The position numbers and the translations under genes are program-made. This document shows, piece by piece, positions 1 through 7,670 of a stretch of DNA of 64,000 nucleotides; position 1 is the stretch's first letter; each line of letters begins with the position of its first letter. Location: the NCBI RefSeq assembly GCF_000720255.1, contig NZ_JOJE01000010.1, positions 1 through 64,000 on the forward strand, read 5' to 3'. Under the pieces are notes generated by a model, which was not told the origin of the DNA, did not search any database, and saw only the letters and a program-made list of their open reading frames with translations. Source of the stretch: Streptomyces griseus subsp. griseus (GTDB taxonomy: Bacteria; Actinomycetota; Actinomycetes; Streptomycetales; Streptomycetaceae).

Positions 1-261
1 GTGGGGGGGTCGGGGCCGCGACGGGGGGTGTCCGTCCTCGGAACGGCGCGGAATCGGTCACTTGAGGACGCACTGGTGTTGACGCGCCAACCGCTGCGGG
101 CGGACACCCCCCGCCCCGTCCCCTCCTCGCCGTCCGCGTGTGCGGGCCGTCCCACCTACCGGCTCCCGCCCCAGCGGCGCGGGTGAGCGAGAACCACCCC
201 ACGGCAGGCTGCGCGTACGACCCCGCCGACACCGACGAGGTCGTACGCGCGCGTGCCGTAC
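1..261. other. Window edge, no supported gene
   Basis: GC-rich sequence downstream of the MFS exporter gene. Short open frames exist on both strands, but none has a convincing ribosome site or a recognisable protein. It may hold the 3' flank of a gene outside the window. Confidence 0.5.
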
Positions 262-1698
262 TCAGCGACCCACAGTCTCCAGAACACGCCCCGAGTCGGC
301 CTCGGCCACAACCTGCGTACCGCGCCGCCGCGAGGGAATCAGCAACGCCGCGACCCCCGCCAGCGCCACCACCCCCGCCCCCGTCACCAGTGCCGGCCGC
401 AGCCCGTCCACGAAGGCCTGGCCGCTCTCGTATCCGCCCTGCGCCGAGAAGATCGACGACATGATCGCGATGCCGAGCGCACCGCCGATCTCTCGCAGCG
501 CGTTGTTCGCTCCGGAGGCGATCCCCTGTTCCTGCGGCCGCACGCTGGACATCACCAGGTTCGACGCGGGCGCGAAGAACAGTGCCATCCCGATGCCGCT
601 CATGATCAGCCCGGGCAACTGCACGGCGTACGACGCGTCGACCGTCACCACGTAGGCCATCCAGCCGAGCCCCGCCGCCTGGAAGAACAGACCCGCCGCG
701 ACGACCGGACGGCCGCCGATGCGGTCGGAGAGGATCCCGGCGATCGGCGCGACGAGCATCGGCATACCCGTCCACGGGAGCATCCGGAGCCCCGCCTCGG
801 TGGGCGAGTACCCGAGCACACCCTGCAGGTACTGGCTGAGCAGGAAGATCGACCCGAACATCCCGAGGAACATCAGCAGGCTCGCGGCGTTGATGCCGGA
901 GAAGGCGCGGGAACGGAAGAGCCGCATCGGCAGCATCGGGTTCTTCGCCCGGACGCCGTGGTGGATGAAGCCGGCCAGCAGCGCGGTGCCCGCGAACAGG
1001 CCGATCAGTACGAACGGGCTGGTCCAGCCGTCGGCCGGTCCGCGCACCAGGCCGTAGACGATTCCGAAGAGGCCGCCGCTGGCGAGCAGGGTGCCGGGTA
1101 TGTCGAGTGGCGCGCCCGTGCCGTGCGACTCGGCGAGGCGCAGCCGGGCCAGGGGCAGCAGGGCGAGGCCCAGGGGGACGTTCAGCCAGAAGATCCACTG
1201 CCAGGAGATGTGCTCGGTGAGGCTGCCGCCGATGAGCGGTCCGGAGGCGACGGCGAGTCCGTTGACGGCGCCCCAGATGCCGTACGCCATACCGCGCTTG
1301 GCGGCGGGCACGGCCGCCGTGAGCAGGGTCAGCGTCAGCGGCATCAGGATGGCCGCGCCGACGCCCTGGATCGCGCGGGCGGCGATCAGGGAGTCGATGC
1401 CGGGGGCGAGGGCCGCGGCGGCGGAAGCGCCGGTGAAGACGGTGAGGCCGACGAGGAAGAGCCGGCGGCGGCCGAAGCGGTCACCGAGCGCCGCGCCGAA
1501 CATGAGCAGGACGGCGAAGGTGAGCGTGTAGGCGCTCACGGTCCATTCCAGGTCGTCCAGCGCTCCGCCGAGGTCCTCGCGGATGGAGGGCAGGGCGGTG
1601 GTGACGACGAGGTTGTCCAGGGCCGCCATGAATCCGGCGACGCTGGTGATCACGAGGGCCCAGACGGCTCCCCCGCGGTGTGCTGTCTGCTCTGACAT
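262..1698 (-). CDS. MFS drug/solute exporter, DHA2 (14-TM) type
   Basis: A 478-residue integral membrane protein of the major facilitator superfamily, resembling the proton-driven QacA/EmrB drug:H+ antiporters. Hydrophobic helices fill the whole length. The loop motif GDRFGRRR (residues 72-79) after the second helix is the MFS signature, and a GPLIGGSL stretch near residue 153 fits the antiporter motif. The ATG at 1698 is preceded by GGGGGA. The gene follows a TetR regulator on the same strand with an 85-bp gap. A 20-bp operator (1720-1739) lies 21 bp upstream of the start, so repression by that TetR and release by a ligand is likely. The substrate cannot be read from the sequence. Confidence 0.92.
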   Translation of the reverse strand: MSEQTAHRGGAVWALVITSVAGFMAALDNLVVTTALPSIREDLGGALDDLEWTVSAYTLTFAVLLMFGAALGDRFGRRRLFLVGLTVFTGASAAAALAPGIDSLIAARAIQGVGAAILMPLTLTLLTAAVPAAKRGMAYGIWGAVNGLAVASGPLIGGSLTEHISWQWIFWLNVPLGLALLPLARLRLAESHGTGAPLDIPGTLLASGGLFGIVYGLVRGPADGWTSPFVLIGLFAGTALLAGFIHHGVRAKNPMLPMRLFRSRAFSGINAASLLMFLGMFGSIFLLSQYLQGVLGYSPTEAGLRMLPWTGMPMLVAPIAGILSDRIGGRPVVAAGLFFQAAGLGWMAYVVTVDASYAVQLPGLIMSGIGMALFFAPASNLVMSSVRPQEQGIASGANNALREIGGALGIAIMSSIFSAQGGYESGQAFVDGLRPALVTGAGVVALAGVAALLIPSRRRGTQVVAEADSGRVLETVGR

Positions 1699-1719
1699 GG
1701 TTCCCCCAGAACTCCGTTG

Positions 1720-1739
1720 GTTAGTTATTGATGACTAAC
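1720..1739. promoter_or_regulatory. TetR operator O1
   Basis: Inverted repeat GTTAGT-N8-ACTAAC just upstream of the MFS start. The same arms with the same 8-nt spacer recur at 2363-2382 in front of the tetR gene. Two matched copies flanking a TetR/exporter pair strongly suggest the binding site of that repressor. Confidence 0.85.
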
Positions 1740-1783
1740 TTTTGCGGTCATGAAAGGGCGGGGTGAAGCCCGCCTCCGTGCAC

Positions 1784-2353
1784 CTAGTGCTCCAGTCGGC
1801 CCTTGCTCCGTGCCGCCGGGTACAGCCCCTCCCACACCCGGTGCTCCGGCGGAAATCCCATCGCCACCAGGCAGTTGATCAGCATTCCGTACGCCAGGAA
1901 GGTCGTCGTCTCGCCGATGTCGGCACCCAGCGGCAGGTGGACGGTGTCCCACAGCCGCATCCAGCCGGCCCGCACCGCCTCCCCGAAGGCGTGGTCGCCC
2001 TCCTGTTCGGCGGCCCCTACGGCGACGTACATCTGCATCTGCATCTGCAGCAGCTCCGGCCGCTCGGCGATGACCTTGGTGTACGCGTTCGCCATGGCAT
2101 GCAGGGCCTCTTCGCCCTCCAGCCCCTCCGAGGCCTCCCGGAAGGTACGGATGGTCTCCTCGACGCAGCGGTCGGCCGCCGCCAGGAAGATCGCCTTCTT
2201 GCCGGGGAAGAGCCGGAAGAGGTACGGCTGCGAGACGCCGACCCGCTTGGCGATCGCCTCGGTCGACGTGCCGTGATAGCCACCGCGGGCGAACTCGGCC
2301 ATCGCCGCACGAATGACGCTCTCGCGCCTCTCCTCTGCACTCATCCTGGACAT
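1784..2353 (-). CDS. TetR family transcriptional repressor
   Basis: About 189 residues. The N-terminal helix-turn-helix includes AIAKRVGVSQPYLFRLFPGK, the classic TetR recognition helix, followed by a divergent all-helical ligand domain. The frame opens at a TTG at 2374 that lies inside the operator, so I prefer the ATG at 2353; 2359 and 2344 are also possible. No good Shine-Dalgarno precedes any of them, so the mRNA may be leaderless, which is common for Streptomyces regulators. It lies upstream of the MFS exporter on the same strand and probably represses both itself and the exporter through the paired GTTAGT-N8-ACTAAC sites. Confidence 0.9.
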   Translation of the reverse strand: MSRMSAEERRESVIRAAMAEFARGGYHGTSTEAIAKRVGVSQPYLFRLFPGKKAIFLAAADRCVEETIRTFREASEGLEGEEALHAMANAYTKVIAERPELLQMQMQMYVAVGAAEQEGDHAFGEAVRAGWMRLWDTVHLPLGADIGETTTFLAYGMLINCLVAMGFPPEHRVWEGLYPAARSKGRLEH

Positions 2354-2362
2354 GTGCATCAA

Positions 2363-2382
2363 GTTAGTGCTCAATCACTAAC
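2363..2382. promoter_or_regulatory. TetR operator O2 (autoregulatory)
   Basis: Second copy of GTTAGT-N8-ACTAAC, located immediately 5' of the tetR coding region. Binding here would block the tetR promoter. Confidence 0.85.
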
Positions 2383-2393
2383 TAAGTCAAGCG

Positions 2394-2431
2394 GTGTAAG
2401 GGGCGTCGGCAATTGCCGACGCCCCTTACAC
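2394..2431 (-). terminator. 38-bp perfect palindrome, terminator of the maoC genes
   Basis: Arms GTGTAAGGGGCGTCGGC and its exact complement around a short AATT centre, directly after the stop codon of the downstream MaoC gene. The very stable hairpin should end transcription from the dehydratase genes before the tetR promoter. Confidence 0.85.
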
Positions 2432-2456
2432 ACTGTCTGTGTACTTTCTTGCGCGC

Positions 2457-2885
2457 TCAGGCCAGCCGTACGACGGCCCGCGACATGCCGAGCACCTTCT
2501 GGCCGTCGCTCGTCGCCGTCAGGTCGACCCGCACGGTGTTGTCGTCGAGCTTGGCCGCCACCTTGCCGGTGACCTCGATCACGGCGCCCTTGTCATCGTC
2601 GGGGACGACGACCGGGCGGGTGAACCGGCAGCCGTACTCGACGACCGCGCCGGGATCGCCGGTCCAGTCGGTGACCACGCGGATCGCCTCGGCCATCGTG
2701 AACATGCCGTGCGCGATGACGTCCGGGAGTCCGACCTCCTTGGCGAACCTCTCGTTCCAGTGGATGGGGTTGAAGTCCCCGGACGCGCCCGCGTACTGGA
2801 CGAGGGTGGCACGGGTCACAGGGAAGGTCTGGACCGGGAGTTCCGTGCCGACCTCGACGTCGTCGTAAGCGATCTTCGCCGTCAT
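2457..2885 (-). CDS. MaoC-like (R)-hydratase, HadB-type catalytic subunit
   Basis: A 142-residue single hot-dog-fold protein. The hydratase motif GDFNPIH supplies the catalytic Asp37 and His42 of the (R)-specific enoyl/3-hydroxyacyl dehydratase family. It follows the HadA-like gene by only 7 bp on the same strand, and rpmG lies upstream. The order rpmG-hadA-hadB matches mycobacteria, where HadAB dehydrates 3-hydroxyacyl-ACP in FAS-II mycolate synthesis. Streptomyces makes no mycolates, so the substrate here is probably another fatty or branched acyl thioester; that is inference. The product would act as a heterodimer with its neighbour. Confidence 0.88.
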   Translation of the reverse strand: MTAKIAYDDVEVGTELPVQTFPVTRATLVQYAGASGDFNPIHWNERFAKEVGLPDVIAHGMFTMAEAIRVVTDWTGDPGAVVEYGCRFTRPVVVPDDDKGAVIEVTGKVAAKLDDNTVRVDLTATSDGQKVLGMSRAVVRLA

Positions 2886-2892
2886 CGCGTCC

Positions 2893-3345
2893 TCACGCCT
2901 CCTCGGCCGCGCGGGCCACCAGCTTGGTCCAAGCGGTCACGACGTGCTCTCCGGCCTCGTCGTGGACCTCACCGCGGACGTCCAGGATGTCGTTGCCCGC
3001 GAGGGACTTGATCGCCTCGATGGTCGAGGTGACCGTGAGCCGGTCGCCGGCACGCACCGGGCGGACGTAGGCGAACTTCTGGTCGCCGTGCACCACGCGG
3101 CTGTAGTCCAGGCCGAGCTGCGGGTCCGTGATGACCTGCCCCGCGGCCTTGAAGGTGATCGCGAAGACGAAGGTCGGCGGGGCGATCACATCCGGGTGAC
3201 CGAGCGCCTTGGCGGCCTCCGGGTCCGTGTACGCGGGGTTGTTGTCCCCGACGGCGTCGGCGAACTCGCGGATCTTCTCCCGGCCGACCTCATAGGGATC
3301 GGTGGGCGGGTAGGTCCGCCCCACGAAGGACTGGTCGAGCGCCAT
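2893..3345 (-). CDS. MaoC N-terminal-like dehydratase, HadA-type partner
   Basis: A 150-residue hot-dog protein of the FAS1-like dehydratase family. It starts at the ATG at 3345, preceded by a perfect AGGAGGT. At the position where the HadB partner carries Asp and His, this protein has GDNNPAYTD with no His, so it is probably the non-catalytic, acyl-binding half of a heterodimer, as known for mycobacterial HadA. A longer upstream frame was rejected because it has no ribosome site and would run through the terminator at 3399-3432. The 7-bp gap to the HadB-like gene indicates co-transcription. Confidence 0.88.
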   Translation of the reverse strand: MALDQSFVGRTYPPTDPYEVGREKIREFADAVGDNNPAYTDPEAAKALGHPDVIAPPTFVFAITFKAAGQVITDPQLGLDYSRVVHGDQKFAYVRPVRAGDRLTVTSTIEAIKSLAGNDILDVRGEVHDEAGEHVVTAWTKLVARAAEEA

Positions 3346-3398
3346 GGGCTCGGCACCTCCTGGTTGCTCTACTGACCGGTACGGGTCGCTCAACGACG

Positions 3399-3432
3399 CG
3401 AGGCCGCCCCCGATCACTCGGGGACGGCCTCG
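3399..3432 (-). terminator. Hairpin between rpmG and hadA-like gene
   Basis: A 15-bp stem (CGAGGCCG...CGGCCTCG, one C/A mismatch) with a 4-nt loop lies between the rpmG stop and the HadA-like gene. It would end or attenuate rpmG transcription, so the dehydratase genes may depend on read-through or on their own promoter. Confidence 0.75.
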
Positions 3433-3446
3433 TGTACGAGCCTGTT

Positions 3447-3611
3447 TTATCGCGTTTCGCGGTGCGCGGTGTGCGCATTGCAACGCGGGCAGTGCTTCTT
3501 CATCTCAAGACGGTCCGGGTTGTTACGCCGGTTCTTCTTGGTGATGTAGTTCCGCTCCTTGCACTCCACGCAGGCCAGCGTGATCTTCGGGCGGACGTCG
3601 GTGGCAGCCAC
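3447..3611 (-). CDS. rpmG: 50S ribosomal protein L33, zinc-binding form
   Basis: A 54-residue basic protein of the large ribosomal subunit. It keeps the paired Cys motifs CVEC and CPRC of the zinc-binding (C+) L33 form and ends in the typical [14 protein letters not shown]. The GTG start at 3611 is placed by AAGGAG six bases upstream. It lies just downstream of tRNA-Met and tRNA-Thr on the same strand. Streptomycetes usually also carry a zinc-free paralogue elsewhere that is expressed under zinc starvation; that is family knowledge and nothing here shows it. Confidence 0.97.
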   Translation of the reverse strand: MAATDVRPKITLACVECKERNYITKKNRRNNPDRLEMKKHCPRCNAHTAHRETR

Positions 3612-3700
3612 GTGAGTGCTCCTTGACGAACGGATTGATTGTATTAACGCAAGAAAGAGTAGCCGATCGAAGGACCGACCCCGCAATCGGCTACTGTGTG

Positions 3701-3773
3701 TAGCGGTGACCGGACTTGAACCGGTGACACAGCGATTATGAGCCGCTTGCTCTACCGACTGAGCTACACCGCT
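3701..3773 (-). tRNA. tRNA-Met (CAU), elongator
   Basis: 73 nt, cloverleaf with acceptor stem AGCGGTG/CACCGCT, D-arm GTAGCTCAGTCGG, anticodon loop CTCATAA (CAU), and T-arm GGTTCAAGTCC. The first base pairs normally with its partner, unlike the bacterial initiator. No CCA is encoded. Confidence 0.95.
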
Positions 3774-3819
3774 GCGGATCAATCGGATCCCGCCTCGCGA
3801 CGGGAACCTCTCTCACCAG

Positions 3820-3892
3820 AGCCCCAATACGGAATCGAACCGTAGACCTTCTCCTTACCATGGAGACGCTCTGCCGACTGAGCTATTGGGGC
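3820..3892 (-). tRNA. tRNA-Thr (GGU)
   Basis: 73 nt, acceptor stem GCCCCAA/TTGGGGC, D-arm TAGCTCAGTCGGCAGAGC, anticodon stem-loop TCTCC-ATGGTAA-GGAGA with anticodon GGU, and T-arm CGGTTCGATTCCG. It lies 46 bp upstream of tRNA-Met and both are probably transcribed together towards rpmG. Confidence 0.95.
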
Positions 3893-3903
3893 GAGCGATG
3901 AAG

Positions 3904-3933
3904 ACATTACACGCTCGGCAGCCGTTCACCCAA
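3904..3933 (-). promoter_or_regulatory. Candidate promoter for the tRNA-Thr/tRNA-Met genes
   Basis: On the minus strand, a -35-like TTGGGT (3928-3933) and a -10-like TAATGT (3904-3909) are 18 nt apart, with the -10 ending 11 nt before the tRNA-Thr 5' end. This fits a vegetative sigma factor promoter, by pattern only. Confidence 0.45.
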
Positions 3934-4153
3934 ATCCGTTTCGCGCCGCCTGTCCGGCCCCGTTGAGCGGCTCTCCCAGCGGCCTCGCGGGCCCCTCGGA
4001 CCCGGCCCACCACACCGGTACGACTATTGCGCTCCTCCCCGCCGGGGGCGAGGTGCCGCCCTAGGCTCGACTCACTCTGCGTGATCTTGAGTGCCTGACC
4101 TCGTGTCCCGTGGGCGCCCTCGAGCCCACCCCATGCCGAGCACCTGGAGCCCG

Positions 4154-5440
4154 ATGCCCGACAGCCGGCCGCAGCCGTCCCCGTCGTCGCGCCCGCCGGG
4201 CGGCCCCTCCGAGCCCGCCCTCCTGCTGTGCGGAGCACGGCTCACCGACGGCCGGGCCGTGGACGTTCGGCTGGGCGGCGGACGCATCGAGGCGGTCGGC
4301 ACGGCGGGCAGCCTGGCGGTCGGCCCGACGCTCGGCGCGGGCGCCCGGGTGGACCTCAGCGGCTACCTGCTTCTGCCCGCCCCGGCCGAGGCGCATGCCC
4401 ACGCCGACACCGCGCTGTCCGCCGACGGCGACGGACCCGTCTCCTACGCCCCCGAGGACGTCCAGCGCCGGGCGGTGGAAGCCGCGCTGCTGCAACTCGG
4501 CCACGGGGCGACCGCGCTTCGCGCCCATGTGCGCGTGGGCGCTGTGCAGGGGCTGGGCGCGCTGGCAGCCGTGCTGCGGACCGGGCGTTCGCTGCGCGGA
4601 CTGGCCGAGGTGGCGACGGTGGCCGTGCCGCGAGTGCTGACCGGGGTGGCCGGAGCCGACGGACTCGCGGTGCTGCGGGACGCGGTGAAGATGGGCGCCT
4701 CCGTGGTGGGCGGCTGTCCCGACCTGGACCCCGATCCGACGGGGTACGTCGAGGCCGTCCTGGAGATCGCCTCCGAGTTCGGCTGCCCCGTCGACCTGCA
4801 CACCGACGCCGAGGACCCGGCCCGCCTCGCCCGTCTCGCGGCGATGGCCGGCGGACTGCGCCCCGGCGTCGCCCTCGGCCCGTGCGGCGGACTCGCCCGC
4901 CTGCCCGCCGAGATGGCCTCGCGCACCGCCGACCGGCTCGCGGCGGCCGGCGTGACGGTGGTGTGCCTCCCGCAGGGCGGCTGCGGGGGCGCCGAGGGGC
5001 GCGACATGGCCCCGGTCGGTCTGCTGCGCGCCGCCGGGGTGCGGGTCGCGGCGGGCAGCGGCGCCCTTCGGGACGTGTCCAACCCGGTGGGCCGCGGGGA
5101 CCCGCTGGAGGCCGCCTACCTGCTGTCCTCCCGCCACGGCCTGCGCCCCGAGGACGCCTATGACGCCGTCAGCGCGTCCGCGCGGGCCGCGCTGGGCCTG
5201 CCCGAGGTGCGCGTCGAGGCGGGCTTCCCCGCCGAACTCCTCGCGGTCCGCGGGGACCGGCTCGCGGGCGCGCTGTCCCTGGCGTACAGCCGGATCGTGA
5301 TCCACCGTGGCCGCGTGGTGGCACGGACGAGCGCGGTGCGGGAGTACTGCAACTCGGCGGCGGCAGCGGAGTCCGCGCCGGGATCGGGACCGGAGTTGCC
5401 GCGACAGGGGCCGCGACGGGGGCGGGGTGAGCCGTCGTAG
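4154..5440 (+). CDS. Amidohydrolase-superfamily protein, cytosine-deaminase-like, degenerate active site
   Basis: About 428 residues. The N-terminal composite domain and the metal motif HAHAD (His81, His83) place it near CodA-type cytosine/triazine amidohydrolases. VDLHTD carries a third His (216). Compared with CodA as I recall it, the catalytic Glu of HCDE is Ala here, the later SHTT His is replaced within GPCGG, and the metal-binding Asp region reads GSGALRD. Turnover of a classic CodA substrate is therefore doubtful. The ATG at 4154 has TGGAG four bases upstream; GTG 4091 and ATG 4133 are alternatives with weaker signals. The stop codon falls inside the first unit of a 23-bp tandem repeat. 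Confidence 0.75.
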   Translation: MPDSRPQPSPSSRPPGGPSEPALLLCGARLTDGRAVDVRLGGGRIEAVGTAGSLAVGPTLGAGARVDLSGYLLLPAPAEAHAHADTALSADGDGPVSYAPEDVQRRAVEAALLQLGHGATALRAHVRVGAVQGLGALAAVLRTGRSLRGLAEVATVAVPRVLTGVAGADGLAVLRDAVKMGASVVGGCPDLDPDPTGYVEAVLEIASEFGCPVDLHTDAEDPARLARLAAMAGGLRPGVALGPCGGLARLPAEMASRTADRLAAAGVTVVCLPQGGCGGAEGRDMAPVGLLRAAGVRVAAGSGALRDVSNPVGRGDPLEAAYLLSSRHGLRPEDAYDAVSASARAALGLPEVRVEAGFPAELLAVRGDRLAGALSLAYSRIVIHRGRVVARTSAVREYCNSAAAAESAPGSGPELPRQGPRRGRGEPS

Positions 5441-5550
5441 GAGCCCCGGGGGAGCCGTCGTAGGAGCCCCGGGGGAGCTGTCGTAGGAGCCCTGGGGGAG
5501 CCGTCGTAGGAGCCCCGGGGTTTTGAAGCCCCGGGGGGAGCTGTCGTAGG
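5429..5550 (+). repeat. 23-bp tandem repeat, four full units plus a partial one
   Basis: Units start at 5429, 5452, 5475 and 5498; each reads GAGC(C/T)GTCGTAGGAGCC(C/T)GGGG with at most two changes. A partial fifth unit lies at 5538-5550. Between them, CCCCGGGG at 5513-5520 and 5529-5536 can form an 8-bp hairpin around TTTTGAAG, possibly a terminator. The array lies at the 3' end of the amidohydrolase gene. Confidence 0.9.
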
Positions 5551-5632
5551 GCGCTGTCGGGTGGAGGTGCGGGCCCGGGGCGGGAGCGAAGCCATGCGGC
5601 GGATGCGGCCGTCCGGGCGTACGGTCGAAGGC

Positions 5633-6289
5633 ATGCGCATTGTCATCGCTGGTGGACATGGTCAGATCGCGCTGCGGCTGGAGCGGCTGCTCGCCGGGCG
5701 TGGGGACGAGGTGGCGGGGATCATCCGCAAGCCCGAACAGGGCGAAGACCTGCGGGAGGTCGGCGCCGAACCGGTCGTGCTGGACCTGGAATCGGCGTCG
5801 GTCGAGGAGGTCGCGGAGCGGTTGCGGGGCGCGGACGCGGCGGTGTTCGCGGCGGGCGCGGGCCCGGGCAGCGGGACGGCCCGGAAGGAAACCGTGGACA
5901 AAGGCGCGGCGGTGCTGTTCGCGGACGCGGCGGTCCGGGCGGGCGTACGGCGCTTCGTCGTCGTGTCCTCCATGGGCGCGGACCCGGACCACCAGGGCGA
6001 CGAGGTGTTCGACGTGTACCAGCGCGCCAAGGGCGAGGCCGACGCGTACGTGCAGGGCCAGGACGCCCTGGACTGGACGATCCTGCGTCCCGGCGCGCTC
6101 ACCGACGACCCCGGCACCGGTCTCGTCCGCCTGGAGGCCCGCACGGGCCGCGGTCCGGTCCCACGCGAGGACGTGGCCGCCGTGCTCGCGGAGCTCGTGG
6201 ACACCCCGGCGACGACCGGTCTGGTCCTGGAGCTGATCAGCGGCTCGACACCGGTGTCGGTGGCAGTGAAGTCGGTGGCGGGGAACTGA
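5633..6289 (+). CDS. NAD(P)-binding SDR-like epimerase/reductase
   Basis: A 218-residue atypical short-chain dehydrogenase of the NAD(P)-binding NmrA/YwnB type. The Rossmann motif IVIAGGHGQIALRL lies at the N-terminus, followed by a VVVSSMGAD strand and WTILRPGALTDDPGTG, typical of the family. There is no clear Tyr-x3-Lys catalytic pair. The start is the ATG at 5633; longer upstream reading would run back towards the repeat. The next gene begins 2 bp after its stop, so the two are co-transcribed. The substrate is unknown. Confidence 0.85.
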   Translation: MRIVIAGGHGQIALRLERLLAGRGDEVAGIIRKPEQGEDLREVGAEPVVLDLESASVEEVAERLRGADAAVFAAGAGPGSGTARKETVDKGAAVLFADAAVRAGVRRFVVVSSMGADPDHQGDEVFDVYQRAKGEADAYVQGQDALDWTILRPGALTDDPGTGLVRLEARTGRGPVPREDVAAVLAELVDTPATTGLVLELISGSTPVSVAVKSVAGN

Positions 6290-6291
6290 CC

Positions 6292-6660
6292 ATGACGGTG
6301 CCTGCGGCGCGGGAGGCCATGCTGCGTCGCATGTACGAGGCGTTCTCGACCGACGAGCGCGACACCTTCGTGGCGGGATGCCTGGCGCCGGACGTGGACT
6401 GGCCCGACGTGCTGGACGGCACCCGGCTGCACGGCCGGGAGGCCGTACGGGCGTACTGGGCACGGCAGTTCGCGGCCGCCCATCCCCTCGTCCGGCTGGA
6501 GGGACTACGGCTCGACCAGGACGGCGAGGCGGTGGTGGTGACCGTACGGCAGGGGCTTCGGATCGATGACGAGGACCACTGGGCCGGGACGGTGGAACAC
6601 GTCTACCGCTTCGGCGGGGACGGGCTGGTGAGTCGAATGGACGTACGGACGGTGCCGTAG
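6292..6660 (+). CDS. SnoaL/NTF2-like small protein
   Basis: 122 residues. The pattern AREAMLRRMYEAFSTDERDTFVAG, then CLAPDVDWPDVLDGTRLHGREAVRAYWARQ, is that of SnoaL-like nuclear-transport-factor-2 folds, a cone-shaped barrel that binds small hydrophobic molecules. It is only 2 bp behind the SDR gene, so the two may act on the same compound. Many such proteins have no known substrate, and I see no diagnostic catalytic residues. Confidence 0.82.
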   Translation: MTVPAAREAMLRRMYEAFSTDERDTFVAGCLAPDVDWPDVLDGTRLHGREAVRAYWARQFAAAHPLVRLEGLRLDQDGEAVVVTVRQGLRIDDEDHWAGTVEHVYRFGGDGLVSRMDVRTVP

Positions 6661-6681
6661 GGGCCGCCCGCGCGCCGGGGG

Positions 6682-6894
6682 CTAGAACAGCGGCAGCTGG
6701 CCGGGGAAGTCCGGTAGGACGTGGCCGTCCAACGACGGTTGGACGGCGCCCAGTTGCGCCTGTTGGCGGGAACCCGGGCAGGAGGTCAGTTCGCCGTGCT
6801 CCCGTGCGCCGGGTGGGTCGTGGCGGGCGAAGCGCCCCGCGACGACGGCGATCTCCCGACGGCACACGGGGCAGTTCCTGCGGCGGGACGACAT
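6682..6894 (-). CDS. Small zinc-ribbon-like conserved protein
   Basis: A 70-residue protein that starts with basic residues and CPVC. A further Cys lies at TSCPG, so a partial zinc-binding knuckle is possible. It ends in VLPDFPGQLPLF. I recognise it only as the kind of small hypothetical protein conserved in Streptomyces. It is convergent with the SnoaL-like gene with a 21-bp gap and no clear terminator hairpin. Function unknown. Confidence 0.65.
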   Translation of the reverse strand: MSSRRRNCPVCRREIAVVAGRFARHDPPGAREHGELTSCPGSRQQAQLGAVQPSLDGHVLPDFPGQLPLF

Positions 6895-7281
6895 ACGTCC
6901 GTCAACTCCTTCGGTTCATCCGGTCCGCCGGGGCGCGCGGCGGCTGCCCCGGCCTCGCCAGCTTCGCCGGCCTCGCCGGCCTCGCCGGCCGACAACGTTT
7001 TCGAGCCAGGACCGGCTTTCGGGCCGGCCGGGGTCGCGCGACAACGACACAACGACTGTTCCACACCGGACTTCGGGGGAGGGACGATATGGGCCCACAC
7101 CAGGGCGGTGACCGCCGGGCCGCGGCCGTCCCTCTTCCAGCGGTACGGCAGGCCGCGTCGGGTTCTGCCGCGCGCGGGGCCCACGACTCGCCGAGCGAAC
7201 CGCGCTCGACCCGCGAAAACTCGCCGTACGTACCCCCACCCGACGCGCGAAAACTCGCTCGGTTCCTTAGGATCCGACCAC
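6895..7281. other. 387-bp gap with a CTCGCCGGC microsatellite
   Basis: No gene is supported. A short run of CTCGCC(G/A)GC-like units lies near 6953-6990. A strong ribosome-like GGAGG at 7078-7082 precedes an ATG at 7089, but the frame that follows has no recognisable protein and runs through the next two genes. The region probably holds promoters for the flanking divergent genes. Confidence 0.5.
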
Positions 7282-7560
7282 GTGGCACACACTTTCGAGG
7301 AACTCGTGGAGAAGCAGCGCACGGCGAACGAGGCGCACGTCAGGGTCGTGCAGCTGCGGGACACGTTCGGGGCCCCCACCGCGGAGCCGTGGACCAAGGA
7401 ACAGACCGACACCTACGAGACCGCGTGGCGGGCGTGGCGCGACCTGGCACGGGACGTGCAGGCCGCGGTGACCGAGTACGCCAAGGAAGAGGGGAAGCTG
7501 CGCCACGACGTCGAGGCGGACGTGAAGAAGGCGGCGCGGGCGGACACGGACGAGCCGTAA
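7282..7560 (+). CDS. Small conserved helical protein
   Basis: 92 residues, strongly charged, with long heptad-like helices (FEELVEKQRTANEAHVRVVQLRD, then WRAWRDLARDVQAAVTEYAKEEGK). It looks like a soluble helical hairpin or coiled coil, with no membrane segment or Cys. It starts at a GTG at 7282, with AGGA nine bases upstream. It resembles small hypothetical proteins of streptomycetes; function unknown. Confidence 0.7.
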   Translation: MAHTFEELVEKQRTANEAHVRVVQLRDTFGAPTAEPWTKEQTDTYETAWRAWRDLARDVQAAVTEYAKEEGKLRHDVEADVKKAARADTDEP

Positions 7561-7670
7561 TCGCCTACCGCCGCGGGTGGAGGTCCGACTACGATCAAGG
7601 GCAACATCGCGTGCCGGTCACCGACTGGGTGAGGCATGGAGGTGTCGGGACATGCCCATGGAGGCATCCC

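Noticed and set aside
1..186. 61-codon plus-strand frame at the window start
   Set aside because: It has no ribosome site visible and a composition typical of noncoding GC-rich DNA; it could continue a gene outside the window, but nothing supports it.
5521..5536. CCCCGGGG hairpin as a sure terminator of the amidohydrolase gene
   Set aside because: The stem is only 8 bp and self-complementary units recur in the repeat itself, so it is mentioned only as a possibility.
7089..7281. Strong ribosome-like GGAGG and ATG in the gap before the small helical protein gene
   Set aside because: The frame reads through two other genes, and the peptide is low-complexity with no recognisable family.
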